A stretch of DNA of 64,000 nt from Rhizodiscina lignyota (GCA_010015805.1 ML978133.1:310001-374000), one strand, 5' to 3'. Counted from the stretch's first letter, positions 1 through 13,541 are shown. Notes: generated by a model not told the origin, from the sequence alone. Translations and numbers: made by a program.

Positions 1-432
1 GTGATATCTCGGCTTCCACATCATCATTATCATCCTCCAAGATCAGATCTCCGTCTTCATCGTATCGAGGTGGGTTGCGGTAGATTATGTTTCGTTCGTA
101 ACCCGCGTGGTTTATCTTCTGAGAGGATTTTAGCGCTAACAACTCAGTAACCATCCTGTCCACATACCCTGGAGTAGACGGATGGACCTGTCCCAATGTT
201 CAAGCGACCCTCCTGAACATAGCGCGCATCATGCCTCAGTTTGTTGCCGCGATTCGTTGGTCGATCGATCGGGTCTTCGCCGTCCGAGTCTGCCAATTTC
301 AGAGTTAGCATTTGCTTCAATTGAAGGGCATGGAACTTGAGGGTAGAGAAATGTCTCACCATCATTCAACCGAGCCAAAGTCCTCTTCATCTCGACAATG
401 GTGTCGACAATTCGCGCTTGTGCTGCTGCCAT
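1..432 (-). CDS. Conserved-looking hypothetical protein, 5' part only
   Basis: Minus-strand gene that runs off the left edge. The start ATG is at 432; exons read 432-360, 289-168 and 118-<1. Introns 359-290 and 167-119 both begin GT and end CAG, the first with a GCTAAC branch site, and phase is kept throughout. The N-terminus (MAAAQARIVDTIVEMKRTLA) looks helical; the last visible part, beginning KINHAGYERNI, is rich in Tyr and Asn and ends in an acidic tail. I do not recognise the family and give no function. The coherent three-exon reading frame makes a real gene likely. Confidence 0.7.
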
Positions 433-907
433 GTTGGGTGGTGGGATCGGAGAATCTGCGAATGCGAGCTATTGGTTTTGGGTGAGGGACATGAAAAGCA
501 GCGCAATAAGCGCAGTCTCGCGATGATTCAAATGGCTAAGTTCGAAAGTTGCATAAAGAGAAAGTGGGCGCGGTGATGGAGGAGAGATCTAGTCGGTCGC
601 GGAGCTCCACGTTCTTGAATCTGGAATCGCGTTAAGTGCAGGGATATTCGCGGTCCGTGCTCCACTGACGCACCGAAGTCTTGGCAGCCTTTCGGGACTT
701 GCCATATTCACCTTCCCGTGACATCGCGTCTGAAAGTCCAGCGATATAGCATAAAGACCGAGTGAGAGAAACACGAAACTACTGGAGAGGCATCTCTGTG
801 GCTAGCTGCACCCTGCCCGAAGTCCGCGTTTTCGCCGAATGTACCTACTTCAAATTCATCATGCATCGATGACCGGTCTCACCATCTGATACGTCGAAAC
901 CACGGCG
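433..907. other. Intergenic, divergent promoter region
   Basis: Lies between the 5' end of the left-edge gene (minus) and the TRAPPC11-like gene (plus), so it should hold both promoters. Short open frames here have no family resemblance. No repeat or RNA gene seen. Confidence 0.5.
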
Positions 908-3900
908 ATGGACGCATATCCTGAGGAATATGTCGAGCACAACCTCCCATTCATAGTGTTGTTTGGTCTTGAACAAGAAGATGGGTTCGAGGATGATGCC
1001 TATGAAAGAGCTCTGTTGCGAACTGGTGGCTTTATCGTCAAGTCAGAACTACCTCCTGTTTCGGGAGACCAAGCGCAATCCCTCATTCGAGAGCTTCTGA
1101 AGACCGATGCAACTGGCCAGGCATGGAATGGGAGAAATGGATCGGGCCAGAGCACTAATATAGGATTCAAATTTCATCAAACGGGGAGGGTACGTTGACC
1201 TATGCTGGAAAGACTCCTTTCATTACTCATGCTCTGGACAGAAGTATGTTCTCCCTCCTCGCAAAGCCAACCCGCCTGAAAGTTCCTTTGGAGCCTCATC
1301 ACCTAGAAGTCCCAACTCGTCGCCGCCAGCATTGGTCTTACATTCTCCATTGTCTCCACTTTCTCCAGACTCCCCTATTTTCCCAGATGGGCTGATGTCC
1401 CATCTATGGCTCAAGAAGCACCAGAACTACGTGCCATCAACTTTGGTATCGTTCTTCAACTTCACATCAAACGCAAATCTCAATTCGCTGAACGACAATC
1501 AATTGAAATCGGATATCAACCAGATTAGCAGTGCGCTGCGAAGCTCAGGCTGCAAGACACGGCACGTTGTTGTTTTGGTCAGCGACAAAAGCATCGCAGC
1601 AGCTCCTGATGTTGAGGAACGGCTTGCAGGTGTCAGACGATCGACTGGGTTGGATCCCAAGAATTCATTATTCTTCTTCCCTCCAGCCACGTCCAATGTA
1701 GAAGTTGCAGCCTTTGCAAGTTCGTTGTTGTCCGCGCTCCAACCGTATTGCGTCGAGTATTATCGCGATCTCACCAAGCACTCGCGGCGAAAGAAAGCTC
1801 GCGGAACCATTCCGCCGCCAACCGCTCCACCAACGAAGGGAACGTCTCAATCACTGTCTGCACCGGGTTGGAACGTGCGCTACGAATTCAAGCTCGGTGT
1901 ATTTGCCGAATTTCGCCAGGAGATGGACGCTGCAGGCAGACACTACAACTTCGCGCTTGACGCGCTGCTGAGTGCTGATGGGATGTTTGAGACTACTGCC
2001 AGTTGGTCGCCCAGGTGGGACGAAATGCGACTGCTCGCGGATGCGACTTGCATTAGACTGATTCGGTCCTTATTATGGAACACTATGACAACGCAGGCCG
2101 TACAAACTTGGATACGATACCGTGACCGAATTAGAGAGATTGTTGACAAAAGGGGCAAGGGATCTTCGAACTATGGCTGGGAGGCGTGGGAGTCGCGTTG
2201 GGCCAGAACTATGGCCGAGCTCATTCAAAGAGCGGATCTGCTGGTATTTTCTGTGCCGTCTTCCTCCATGGAGTCTGAGACGTTATTGGAGAGGATCATC
2301 AATTATTTTGCGCCTCCTGAGAAAGCAATACCACTCGGTGAGAGGCTTCCGCCATGGCATCTGCTGCACCACGCTGGCTACTGGATGGCGCTCGCTGCGA
2401 ATCATGCCGAGCGGAGACGAGACCTGGCTGAAAATCTAGCTGAAGAGGATAGAACGCCACCAGGGCAATCACCCGCAGCTCTTGTTGCCAGCCGCCACAA
2501 TACGTACGACACTTATTTGTGTCCGGATCCCCACGAGGAGTTCCCATTTCCCAACCAGAAGGGCTTTGACCACTGCTTTGACATCGTTGAGAAACTTGAT
2601 CATTCTACAAACGAGTTTGCGATCAGGCGCCAGCAACGATTCGTGGATCAGCTGAAGCTTCGCCAAAGCAAAGAATTAATGCGCAACAATCAATTTTCGG
2701 AGGCTTTGAATATTCTAGAACCTCTATGGAGGGGAATGATGTGGCGGATAGAAAAGTGGTGGAGCCTCGCCTATGAAATAGCACTTGCGCTGCATGAGAC
2801 GGCGAAACGTCTCGATCATCGTGAACTGGCTGTGGGGACGAGTTGGGAGCTACTCAATGAAGGTATGATGAGAGTTCGAGATGTCTGATGTTTGTGCTCA
2901 CTGTGGGCGTAGTATTTCCCCCTCCACCTGAGAGCGCTCGTGATCTCTCACTCTGCTTGAGTGGTGGGCATGCGGATTCTCCATCCAAATCAAATTCCAC
3001 TCTTCATTTAAAGGAGAGTGAGATCATTTCTTTCCGTAAGGATGAATCGCATGCCATGTGGAGCATACACTGACGGTACACAGTTTCCGTCGGCTTCAAT
3101 TTTGCATCTGCAGAAGCCCACGTTGCAGATCATCTGGAATGTCAACTATCCTTGACTTCTCGAGCTCACCAGGGAACTGCGCCAATAACATTCTCTAGCG
3201 TCTCAATAAATCTCGACGGTCCAATTGAGCAAATCAACTTACATCACTCCGCCGCCGAGGCTAAGGCATCATCCTGCGTCGTCCAAGTAGATCTTCGTGA
3301 AGAACATACTTCCGGAACCAGAGGCCGTGTCAGTGGCTCTGCTGATCTGACAATGTATCCAGGCCACACGAAAGCCTTTACTTTAAGCGTTGTTTTTAGG
3401 GAATCCGGTGATGTAGCGGCGCGCCTCTCAACGTTGACAATTAACACCGGTAACTTCAACCTCACTTTTGAGGCAGATGTCCAAGCAAAGGAAGGTGTCG
3501 CGGCTTGGTGGCAAGACCGCCCGGCAGGCCTCAGACCGAAGCGGATATTGAGACAAGACCCGCATACGATCAAGATCCTACCCAAACCTCCCAAAATGGA
3601 GATTGCTATCATAGATCCAAAACAAGTCTACTTTACTGATGAAGTGGCGATATTCAAAATAGAACTAGCCAATATGGAGGAGGAGGAGACCGAAACAACC
3701 TTGGAGGTCAGGTTCCTCGACCGAGCAACAGGCCATCTGGATTTTACTTGGGGCCCGGAGCCTCACATCAAATCAGCTCAGGTCGGACCTGATGGACTTC
3801 CAATGTCTCCTACTGGCCTTCCTGGCCACCACATAGGAGATCTTGCTGCTGGAGAGCAACGAGTCGACACTGTCTCAATGAAGGCGCCTTCGATCCCAAC

Positions 3901-4828
3901 GGAATGCATACTGGAGATAAAGGCACTCTATCACTTGAAATCCGATCTCGAAACCCCAATTTCGAAGATATTCTCCGCAGACATCAACTTCCTTTCGCCA
4001 TTTGAAGCCAATTACGATCTTACCCCACAGGTCCATCCCGATCAATGGCCGAGTTACTTCTTAGTTGATGAGATGGAAGGCCGAGATTTTGATGATAATG
4101 ATGCAGCCGACCACGCGTGCGGCCTGTCGCAGAGATGGTGCTTAACAGCCCGTGTGGCATCGTTCGCCGAGGAGCCTCTCATCATCCAAGACGCCGACGT
4201 ATTTTTGCACTCTCCTCACGGAAGCATAAAGTGTGACATCACGAAGTACCGACATCAGGCCGAATCGAGTAACGAGATAGCGCCGCAGGAAATGCATGAG
4301 CGCAAATTCACCATGGATATTCAGAAGATTAGCTTGGAGGACCGGCGCTCTTCAGCTCTTGAAATGAGCCTTCAGATATCGTGGCGGCGTGCGAGTGCCG
4401 CACATGCGCAAGACAAGCTCATCACAAGCACTCTTGCAGTCCCGCGACTTGTCATTCCGAACAGCGAGCCGCGTGTCCTGTTCTCAGCTCGAGCGTCGCC
4501 AGTAGTTCCGAGCCTCATGCTTCTGGACTATACGCTGGAGAATCCGACGAATCATTTTCTCACATTCGACCTGACAATGGAGGCAAATGAAGAGTTTGCA
4601 CTCAGCGGACCGAAGCTGAAAAGCTGCAACATTCTACCCATGAGCAGGCAGGTTGTGTCCTTCAACGTGCTGCCACTGGTCAAAGGACAGTGGATCACCC
4701 CTCAGTTGAGAGTTGTAGATCGGTACTTCAACAAGACTTTGAAGGTGCTTGGGACCGAAGGAATGAAGGTTGATAAGAAGGGAATTAGCCTGTGGATTGA
4801 TGCCGAAGATGGAGATGATGAGACATAG
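908..4828 (+). CDS. TRAPPC11: TRAPP complex subunit 11-like protein (Foie-gras/Gryzun)
   Basis: Four exons: 908-1189, 1242-2862, 2913-3035, 3084-4828; introns of 48-52 bp with GTACGT/GTATGA/GTAAGG donors; product 1256 aa. Residues about 300-470 match the Foie-gras domain of TRAPPC11 (motifs GWNVRYEFKLGVFAEFR and YGWEAWESRW), and the long beta-rich C-terminal half corresponds to the Gryzun region. TRAPPC11 is a subunit of metazoan and filamentous-fungal TRAPP acting in ER-Golgi and Golgi traffic; baker's yeast lacks it. The small third exon (123 bp) was found by phase: without it the intron would be an atypical 221 bp, and it adds a coherent segment joining into the EAHVADHLECQ region. A TRAPPC10/Trs130-type assignment is less likely because of the Foie-gras motif. 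Confidence 0.85.
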
Positions 4829-7800
4829 TGGAATTGCTTCAGGAAGGAGAGATACGATCAATGTTAGAGAATCATTCATGGGTCCTGCATCCAAAAGCCA
4901 AATGATGCAAGGCCATTCCACAGGGTTCGCTTTCTGCATGTGATTGCCCTACTCGCCTGCCATCTCCTTCTAGTACCTGAACGATATGGCACATACACCT
5001 GACCTGTAGCGCGATTTGGATGTTTGCTGAAACTCTTTAAGCAGCGCATTGCAACTTCACCGAATTTACATATATACAGCAACGAGTGGGATAAGAGCAA
5101 GCATGAGCTCGTAACCTTCCCTAATTTGTCTCGGAACTTTAAATCTGCAAAGGCTGCAGGAATTCCTGCAGCCTTGCTGAACTTGCAGCTGTCAGGATCT
5201 CTCGCTAGACGAGTCATGTTCAGATGCACTCACATTAAACTTTGTGACAAGCTCCTTCTATTGAGATGCGTTTGAAGACATGCAATGCCTTTAAAGCTGC
5301 CCTGATGATATTGCAGACGCGCGGAAGGGAATCAACTACGACCAGAGTCGTTTGTATCGAGATCTTCATGACCTGATGAGCATAATTGGTCAGGTTCCTG
5401 CTCTTACGCCGGAATCACAGACGGAAGCATCGAAGCGTCGAATTCACCGTAGGCGAGCGTTCTAGCGCGTCAATGGCACGTGGGTGAATGAGTCTTGTCT
5501 TCAGAGTGAAACAGAGACTCAGTGCAGCAATGAGATCGTCCGAAGTAGCGAAATGAGGTGCAGGATGTGCTATTGTGTATCTTCATTGGAGAGTCTAGGA
5601 ATTGCCACTTTCGCGACTCATATTAAGCATTGCTCCAGTTGATAGCGACGTCTCTGCTTCCTTCAAGACGAGTGGTCCCTTTCCCAACCTCCAGCTCGAA
5701 ACTGACACGAGTGACGATGGTGGGTGAACCCTTAACCCACGCGGCACCTTAGGGCCTGAGAGTCGAGACAAGCTGGAACTCGGAAAGGAGGTTTTCAGCG
5801 GGTGTGGCTCATGCCTTGCTGCTTCCGATTGGCTGCGGGTAATGAAACATCTCCTTTTCGGCTTTCTCTTCCGCGTCAAGCAGATCAAGCATCTGGCTCT
5901 GCCGTCGTCCATTCCATCCATGGCAGCTCGCTCCGCATTGCGACATGTTCGAAAGTCAGACCAGAGCACGGTGTAGGATATGTATGGCCACTTCGCGGCA
6001 CCTACGCATCTCTCTTGTCCTCTAGCTTTCTCTATAGTCGACCCTCCCGGCCTGTGGGACCTGCGGTTGGTCTCCGGTGGGAGTTCGTCACAGACATGGG
6101 TGGTTCTCCTTCTGGCACCTGTCACAGTGAGGTGGATTGCTAATGCGCGTTCCTGGAGGTGCGAGCTGCAGCTCTTTTTGGCAATGGTGAGCTCGAGGGC
6201 GCGTAGTGAAGAAGATCCTGGCGCTCAATCTGCGGGTCGCGTCGATCGCCTATCTGGTTGTTCTACGGCTGAATTTATTGTCTATTGTCAATCTGGACCT
6301 GAAGAAGCTCTCCGTGTAGCGATGCATGTTGGCAGCCTCGGCCCTCACGTTTCTTGGTACCGAGCGGGCAACGGCTTGGGGCACTTCACGATTTATGGCT
6401 TCGCCTTTCGCCGGACCTTAGAGCGGCGCGAGAAGGCAATTTAACAACCTTACTCCCACGTGTGAATGGGGCTATCAGTTCTCCATCAGTCCCAAGCGTT
6501 TAGTGCCGTTCTTCGTCAGTGATCGTGAAACATAGCGCCGTTGCCGGCGAAGGCGACATAGCAACGAAAGAACGTTCGCAGTCCATGGGATGTATGTTCT
6601 GAAGAGACTTTTTGCCTCAAGCGGACGTGTCTCGACTTGCTTCGGGTCAGTGTGTCGTTCCTCCGGACGATTATACTTTCGCAATGGCTGACGACGACAA
6701 TACTGGGCCATTTAGAAACGACCAGCCCAGAGTATCGCTCAGAAGAGTCTCAAGGCTTGCGGCTTGCGGCTAGCAACCAGATGGTGCCGAATCTGGGTCC
6801 GAGGAGGCAAGAAATTCTACGGGAAGGGAAGGAGGGCGCCGTCCATTTTGTATCATTGGTTGTCTTCGGGCGACGGCAGAATTCCAAGATTAGCATCGGT
6901 GGCTTGCTGAAGAAAGAAAACCTCCGCATGCCCTATCGCTGTCTGGATTGCCAAAAGTGAGATGCAGCGCAGTAATGGTGCGTGGTGGAGATGATGTGTT
7001 AAATGCAAGCTGCAGGAATCGGGGTATATGGGAGCGCGACGAGTGGGCGGCGGCATAGAAAGGAGAGCGCTCGCCCAGTCCCTGGGTCGAAGATGGGTGT
7101 ACACGTATGCTATCATGCTCTGTAGGTAAGTAGCTGTACTACGTGAGCGAGTGTAACGATCTCGCTGCCGTGCGCGCAGAGTCTCGAGCACGGCAGCAGC
7201 CACTGCCTTATCTTGCACGACGGGTGAAGCGCATCTCGAACATCGCGCGGAGGCCTCAGGTTGACTCTTTTTTTCGGCGCTCACGGTCCCCTGTCTGGCA
7301 TCCCTCGCCCTGCATGTGGGTTGACGAGGGCTTGGGGGGAGCCTGTGCAGTGGGAGAGCCCCTGAATGGCAAAGTCAGTCTAAAAGCACGAGGCCCGCCA
7401 AACCGCGCCGCGCTGTGCAGTGAGTGGCTGATCCTGCCGGCCACTCAGTTCTTCTAAAGGAGGCCTCCCGATACTACTACTCTGACACGCCTTTTCCTGC
7501 TCGCACCTCTGCCCACGCGTTGCCGGGCATCCCTGAGTTGCAGAGGCAGCACATCCATCACTGCAAAATTCCTCTTTTAATCCCGCCAACTCCCCGTTTC
7601 GACGCGCGCTGACACCGCACAACACTGTCCCCTCGAAATCAACAAACATCGCTGCCTCGAGCAACCGCGGCAGCGTCGCGTCCGTATCTCGCGCAACTCA
7701 CCTCCAACGACCTCTCTGAATGAACCTCCAATCACACCCGCCCTCTCCAACCCACATTCCCCGAACAAGCCGCACCCACATCTGAGACCGCCCGGACCCC

Positions 7801-7957
7801 CGGATTGAGCGAAACGTACGTCGCACATTGTCCGCAAGGGCGCCGGAAGGCCGAAGTCCCAGCAGATCGGGAGTAGACGGTTGCACAGCAGCTTCTGTCT
7901 ATCCGATCTCTTATCACGTCCGCATTGTCGGACGTTGAGTGAAGAGGGGAGCGAAAA
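4829..7957. other. Long gene-free stretch upstream of the kinesin gene
   Basis: About 3.1 kb with no convincing coding region. Open frames of 140-176 codons occur on both strands around 5595-7284, but they overlap each other, are Arg/Ser/Pro-rich and resemble no family. The stretch begins with the 3' region of the TRAPPC11-like gene and ends with the kinesin 5' leader, which is C-rich near 7600-7900. A perfect palindrome lies at 5150-5175. It may hold a long 5' UTR, regulatory DNA or a non-coding transcript. Confidence 0.5.
5150..5175. repeat. 26-bp perfect palindrome
   Basis: The arm AAGGCTGCAGGAA is followed directly by its exact reverse complement, giving a 26-bp perfect dyad centred on an EcoRI-like GAATTC, about 320 bp after the TRAPPC11-like stop codon. 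It could be a protein-binding dyad or a hairpin in a 3' UTR. Confidence 0.85.
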
Positions 7958-10900
7958 ATGGCCTCGTCGCCTCCCGGCTCACCTGCCCCCCCGGCGGCAC
8001 AGCGACCTATGAGCGCGATGATCAGGCCGAATAGAAGTTCGAGTCGCATGAGTGTGAGCAGCAAGCAGGGTGGAGGAAGCAGAGCGTCTGATGAAGATGG
8101 GAAGACTGCAGTCAAAGTCGGTACGTGAAAGAGCCTCTCGCGGAAGGCGCGTTCCAAGACATGCATCGCCGTTGTTGGCTGACAATATTTGTGAACTTAT
8201 AGCCGTTCGTGTGCGACCTCCATTGAAATCCACAGACCCTGGATACGATCTCATTCCACAGCGCTTCCGCGGCTCCACATGTTCAGTGACCACTCAAACA
8301 GGTTTAGCTGTTGAATCTGGTCAGGGAAGGAAGCTATTCGTCTTCGACCGCGTATTCGGTGAAGATGTGGATCAGGAAGGAGTATGGGACTACCTGAAAG
8401 AGTCTGTCAACTCCTTTGTGGAAGGCTACAATGTCTCAATTTTGGCGTATGGCCAATCCGGCGCGGGTAAATCATATACGATGGGCACAACAGGCCCGGC
8501 AGAACAAGCAGACCCAGTCTTAATGGGTAAGTCAAATTACCCATGTGGAGTGACTTTGAGAATCTTTTGACCAACTCAACTGGCAGGCGTGGTTCCTCGT
8601 GCTGCATCCGCTCTCTTCGAGAAGCTTACCGGAAGTTCAAATCGCATGTCTTCGTCTGGTCTCAAATCGCCAAAGCGGTACTCAACTCTGGGCTTCCAGA
8701 ATCTCGCTCAACCTCAGCCCGTAAATAATGCCAACAGAAATTGGCAGATGCGGGCGACTTACGTCGAGGTATGACCCACTTACTCCAGTAGGGATTCGTG
8801 GTACGTTTTACTCACATTGCCTAGATCTATCAAGAGCAGCTCCGGGACTTGCTGATATCAGAAACTACGCCAATGAGCGAACGGCCACAAATCGCAATCC
8901 GAGAAGATACAAAGGGAAGGATCCTCTTGACTGGCCTCCAACAAGTGACTATTAATTCCGTGGAGGACCTCCTTAATGCTCTTAACTTTGGCTCCTCCAT
9001 TCGCCAGACCGACGCGACCGCTGTCAATGCTCGCTCATCTCGTTCACACGCCGTCTTCTCCCTCAACCTCATCCAAAAGCGCACAAAGGTCACGTCATTG
9101 CAAGACAAGCGCCGCTCAGTGCCGCTTGAGGCGATGTCTGGAGACTCTTGGGTGACTGTGGATAGCAAACTCCACTTTGTCGACTTGGCCGGAAGTGAAC
9201 GATTGAAGAATACTCAGGCTTTTGGGGAGCGAGCAAAGGAAGGTATTTCGATCAATGCTGGCCTTGCTAGCTTGGGCAAGGTCATTTCCCAGCTGTCTTC
9301 TCGGCATCCTGGATCACACGTCTCATATCGCGATTCTCGACTCACCCGCCTACTTCAAGATTCTCTCGGTGGTAATGCCATCACATACATGGTGGCTTGT
9401 GTCAACCCTGCCGAATTCCACCTGAGCGAAACTCTCAACACCGTCCAATATGCGCAACGAGCTCGTGCGATACAAAGCAAACCACAAATTCAGCAAACGT
9501 CTGATGACGGTGACAAGCAGGCCGTAATTGAGCGGCTTCGCGCAGAAGTCTCTTTCCTGCGTGATCAGATTCGGCTCTCTGAGAAGACGGCCCGCAAGGA
9601 TGGCGATCCTCAAGAATTCAACGAACGCTCACACGAGCGCGAAATGGAGCTTCAGAACCAGCTTCTTGATATCCAGGAAAATTATCGTGCCTTAAGCCAG
9701 AGACACGCGAAGCTCATCTCTGAGATCACCAAAGCGAGAGATGGCGATACTGAGGACTCTGCCAATCTCAAGGAGGCCATTGGCGAAAGTGCGGTAGATC
9801 GTCTGAAGCGCTCAACATCCTTTGGTGAAGCCGTCGAACATGTCGTTCTCGAGTACGAAAAAACCATCCAAACTCTAGAGTCATCGCTATCTAGCACTCG
9901 TTCGACTTTGTCCAACAGTGAAAGCAGCTTGTTGGAGAAAGAGACAAAGCTCGCGTACATGGAGACTGTTCAGGCGCAGCTCCAGGCGCGCATTCAAAAG
10001 GCTATGGATCGAGAAGCAAATGACGAGAACTACCTTCGAGACCTGGAAAGCCGTGTCGTTGGCGCGACAACTGGTGAGGAGAAGAGCAACGCCGCCATTC
10101 AGAGCCTGCGCAAGGAGCTGAGCAGAGCTCGAGAGAACGAAGCTAGTTGCGAAGAGTACATCTCAACATTAGAAGAGCGCCTTGCAGAGGCAGAGCAGGA
10201 CCATGAGATGATGCAGCGTGAAATCCAGCGACTAGAGCACGTCGTTGAGAGACAGCGAAGCATTGGCAAACTTGACAATCTCCTGTACGAGCTCGACAAC
10301 ATCCGACGGACCGACTCCAGAGCAGAAGCGCATCCTACTGTCAATGGACATTCGAAGAAGGACAGTGACACTTTCCACTCCATCGCCGAATCAGACCAAG
10401 AGGGCATGGAGGAGGGCCAAGCGCCTGAAGTACAAGAGCCTATCCATGAAGTCCCTAGCGAGGCGGAAGCTGCTGTCGAGGAAGAGACTGTCGAAGCCGC
10501 CGCTGACGTCCCAGAGGATAATCTACGAGTCGGGCGAGGCAACGATAGTGTTGACCTGCCTCAGAGCCCTGCTCAATCTCGCTTTGTTGCCGACAAGCTC
10601 GAGTCCGTGACGCAGGAACTTTTTGACCTGCGCATGGAGCACGAAACCACAGTCACCGACTTCGACGAGCTCCAGAGGAAGTACGAAGTTGCGCTGAGCA
10701 CGCTGGCAGAGATGCAGGATGCAGTGGAGGAGGCGCGCCATACGGCGCGTCCATCGTCTTTTTTAGCGGACGCGGGGGTGAATGGGCACACAGAAGAGGA
10801 TGGACAACCTTCATCCTCGCGTACCTTGTCTTCGGAATTATCTTCGCATGGAGAATCGACGGATACTATGGGCAACGCGACACCGACGGTAGATGAAAGC

Positions 10901-13541
10901 GTCACCACGGCAGATGACAGCGTCACCGAGGCCGGCGCCGAGAAGGAGGCAGATGCAGAGAAGGAGGCACCAGCAGCAGCAGAAGAAGATGCGGAGAAGA
11001 AGGCACCGGTAGCAGCAGAACACGATGCTGTCGATGCTGTCGATGCCGTCCTTGCGGAGGAAATGGAGAAGCTGAAGAGGGCTAACTCTGAGAAAGAGGA
11101 GACGATGACTGAGTTGAGCAAGCAGTATGTCCACTTGCAGGAGCAGCATCAGGACATATTGGACTATGTGGAGGAGCTCAAGGCGGAAGTGCAGAGGGCA
11201 TCGTTGAGGCCTTCTTCGCCATCGAGCATGCTTAGGCGTAAGTCCAGTCAAGTGATGCCTTCAGAGCGTGCAAACCGATCTGTCACAACGTTACGCTCCC
11301 TAGCCACAGAGACGTTCGAGAGCGAGCCGGACAAGATGCAAAACTTCGAGACGAACCTCACTTCCGTCGTACATGAATTGCAGAACCGCTCCGAACGCGT
11401 CGGTCTCTTGGAAGCGGAGCTTGTAGCAGCGCGCAAGGAGATGGAATCGAAGATGCAAATCATCTCTGGTTTGACGAGGGAGCGATCCAGCTTGAAGTCT
11501 TCAACACCACTCGACATTTCCGTTGTTGCGCAGATGCAAGATCAACTCAGCCAGAGCGAGCAGCAGATCCGCACATTGCACGAGGCTCACAACGCTCGCG
11601 AACTAGAGCTGCAAGACCAGATCGAAAAACTCAAGTCGGCAATCAGCGCTGCGGCTACGGCTACTCCTGCCCAGACGCCTGGTCCCGATGCTGTTCCTGG
11701 GGGCTTCCCAGCTACTCCTGCTCTGGAAATGCAACGTGAACTGGCACCACCAGCTGGTGAAGGCCAGCAGCAGAAGATCGTCGAATTGCAACGTGAGGTT
11801 GAAGAGTGGAAGTCAAAACACAACGTGTCCATGGAGTCGATGAAGTCATCCGAAGATCAACTCCTTAATACAATCAGCCAGCTCGAGACGGCGCTCAAGA
11901 ATGCGGAGAAATCGCGTGTGGACTCGCCAACAACTCCTGAAGTGACTGAAGGTGCAGCTGCCGTGGTTGAAGGAGATGCGTCTGTTGACCCGACCCATCG
12001 CGAAGTCATCTCACAGCTACGTGAGAAGGTCGAAGAGTATAAGAATAGCGCAACCGAAAACGCCTCGAGGCTGGCCGAGCTTGACAAGTCGTACCAGAAT
12101 ATACTCCAGCAAGTCGAAGAGGATGCTCGCGCAAGGGAGCTCACAGAGAAGGAGTTGGAGACGCATCGCAATCTGGTCTCGAACCTGGAGGGCCAGCTGG
12201 AGGAGCACAAGTCTGCAATGACCGCTTACCAAGATGGTCTAAAGTCGATCCAGGATGGCCACGCAAAGGAGATTGATGAGCTCAACTTGAAGGCTCAGAC
12301 TGAGGCTAATGAGAAGCTCGCCCAGCAGATGGAGGAGCACCAGAAGGCTCTTGCTTCGGTCAAAGAAGAGCTTGCAAAGGCACAGAGCGATCACCAGAAG
12401 TCGACCAGCAACTTGCAGGCTGAGCTCAAGAAGGCCCAGAACCAGTTGCTGCATCTCGTCGACAGCATTGCCGTCGCAATGAACCAGGAGAGCGATTCTA
12501 CGAAGATCGAGTCGCATGTACGCCAATTGGCAAACGAGCGCAAGAACCTAATTTCCCAGCACGAATCCGTTTCTGCAGAGCTCGCCGCACTGAGGAAGTC
12601 CTTTGAATCTTCCCAAAAGAATGTTGACTCGCTAGAGTCGAAACTTAGCGAGCTCAAGAAGATTAATGAGGAGACAGTTGGCGAGATTCAGCGTATTAGC
12701 GAAAAGGAACAGAAGAGCTCTCGCCTCGTCGAAGAGCTGGAGGAGCAGCTGAGCTCCAATTATGACCAGCATCAGGCTGCAAATCACAGGCTGTCCGCGT
12801 TGCAGACGGAGCGCCAAGTCAACCTTGAAGAAGCGATGCACGCAAGGAGTGGAATTGAGAAGGAGTTGGAGGAGTCAAAAGCACTGATTGCTTCGCTTCA
12901 GGTACGTTCCATTTCATTATTGTGTTTGGACGGCGGAATTCTAACAGGTAAACTAGATTCAATTGAGTGAGAAGCGTGGTTCACAGCGCGTGTCGGGAGA
13001 GGCTCGCGATGTCAATCTCGACCGCTCCAATTCCTCATCAGGAGACCCCAACCTCAGAAAGAGCACCTCTCACGGATCCTTACCTTCTCCACCTCCCGCC
13101 ATTCCTCTACCACCGCTACCGGGCAGCCCACCAAGTGCCCCCGCTCCTTCGCCGCCCACTTCTCGTCACACAAGCAAAGATATTGCACAAGCACAGCTCG
13201 TCGAGGACCAAGAGGCTCGTATTCGCACAATCGAGAAGCACCTCTTCGCAGAGAAGCAGCTTACTGCCACTCTTGAGGAGGCTCTCACCGATCTTGAAGC
13301 GTCGAGCACCAAGCTCAAGTCCGAGATGGATGGTTGGCGCCGGAAGTGTGTTACCCTAGAAGAGGAGCTCAGTGGTCTCAAGAAGGAGAGGAACACGGCT
13401 CGGTTGTCGGTGCAGCAGCTCGAGGAAGAGCGCAATGCGCGTGCACGTGTGGAAGCGGAGCGCGCGAACCTCGAGGCTCGCATGGCTCAGCTGAGCGCGG
13501 CGACGAGGAAGAAGAAGAAGAGCAGCATCAACTGCTTCTAA
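7958..13541 (+). CDS. Kinesin motor protein with long coiled-coil tail
   Basis: Five exons: 7958-8120, 8203-8526, 8587-8768, 8825-12901, 12957-13541; product 1776 aa. The N-terminal motor has the P-loop GQSGAGKS (residues about 138-145), switch I NARSSRSH and switch II DLAGSE, so it is a microtubule motor. The neck and tail are almost continuous coiled coil, broken by an acidic Ala/Glu low-complexity segment (coding bases about 10930-11050) and a Pro-rich segment at 13080-13170. The motor at the N-terminus implies plus-end movement by family rule. Overall form suggests the kinesin-4 (KIF4/KIF21) group, an inference only. The start ATG begins a Ser/Pro-rich leader before the motor core AVRVRPP. 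The protein ends in a Lys cluster followed by SSINCF. Confidence 0.9.

Noticed and set aside
2863-3083. Single 221-bp intron in the TRAPPC11-like gene
   Set aside because: Two short introns with a 123-bp exon between them keep phase and add a plausible segment.
5360-5400. Hammerhead-like CTGATGAG
   Set aside because: No matching GAAA core or stems in the right arrangement; likely chance.
5595-6444. Overlapping open frames of 150-176 codons on both strands
   Set aside because: Composition rich in Arg, Ser and Pro, frames overlap each other, no family motif or splice structure.
10573-11121. Ser/Ala-rich 182-codon frame antisense to kinesin
   Set aside because: Mirrors the acidic low-complexity coding sequence of the kinesin tail.
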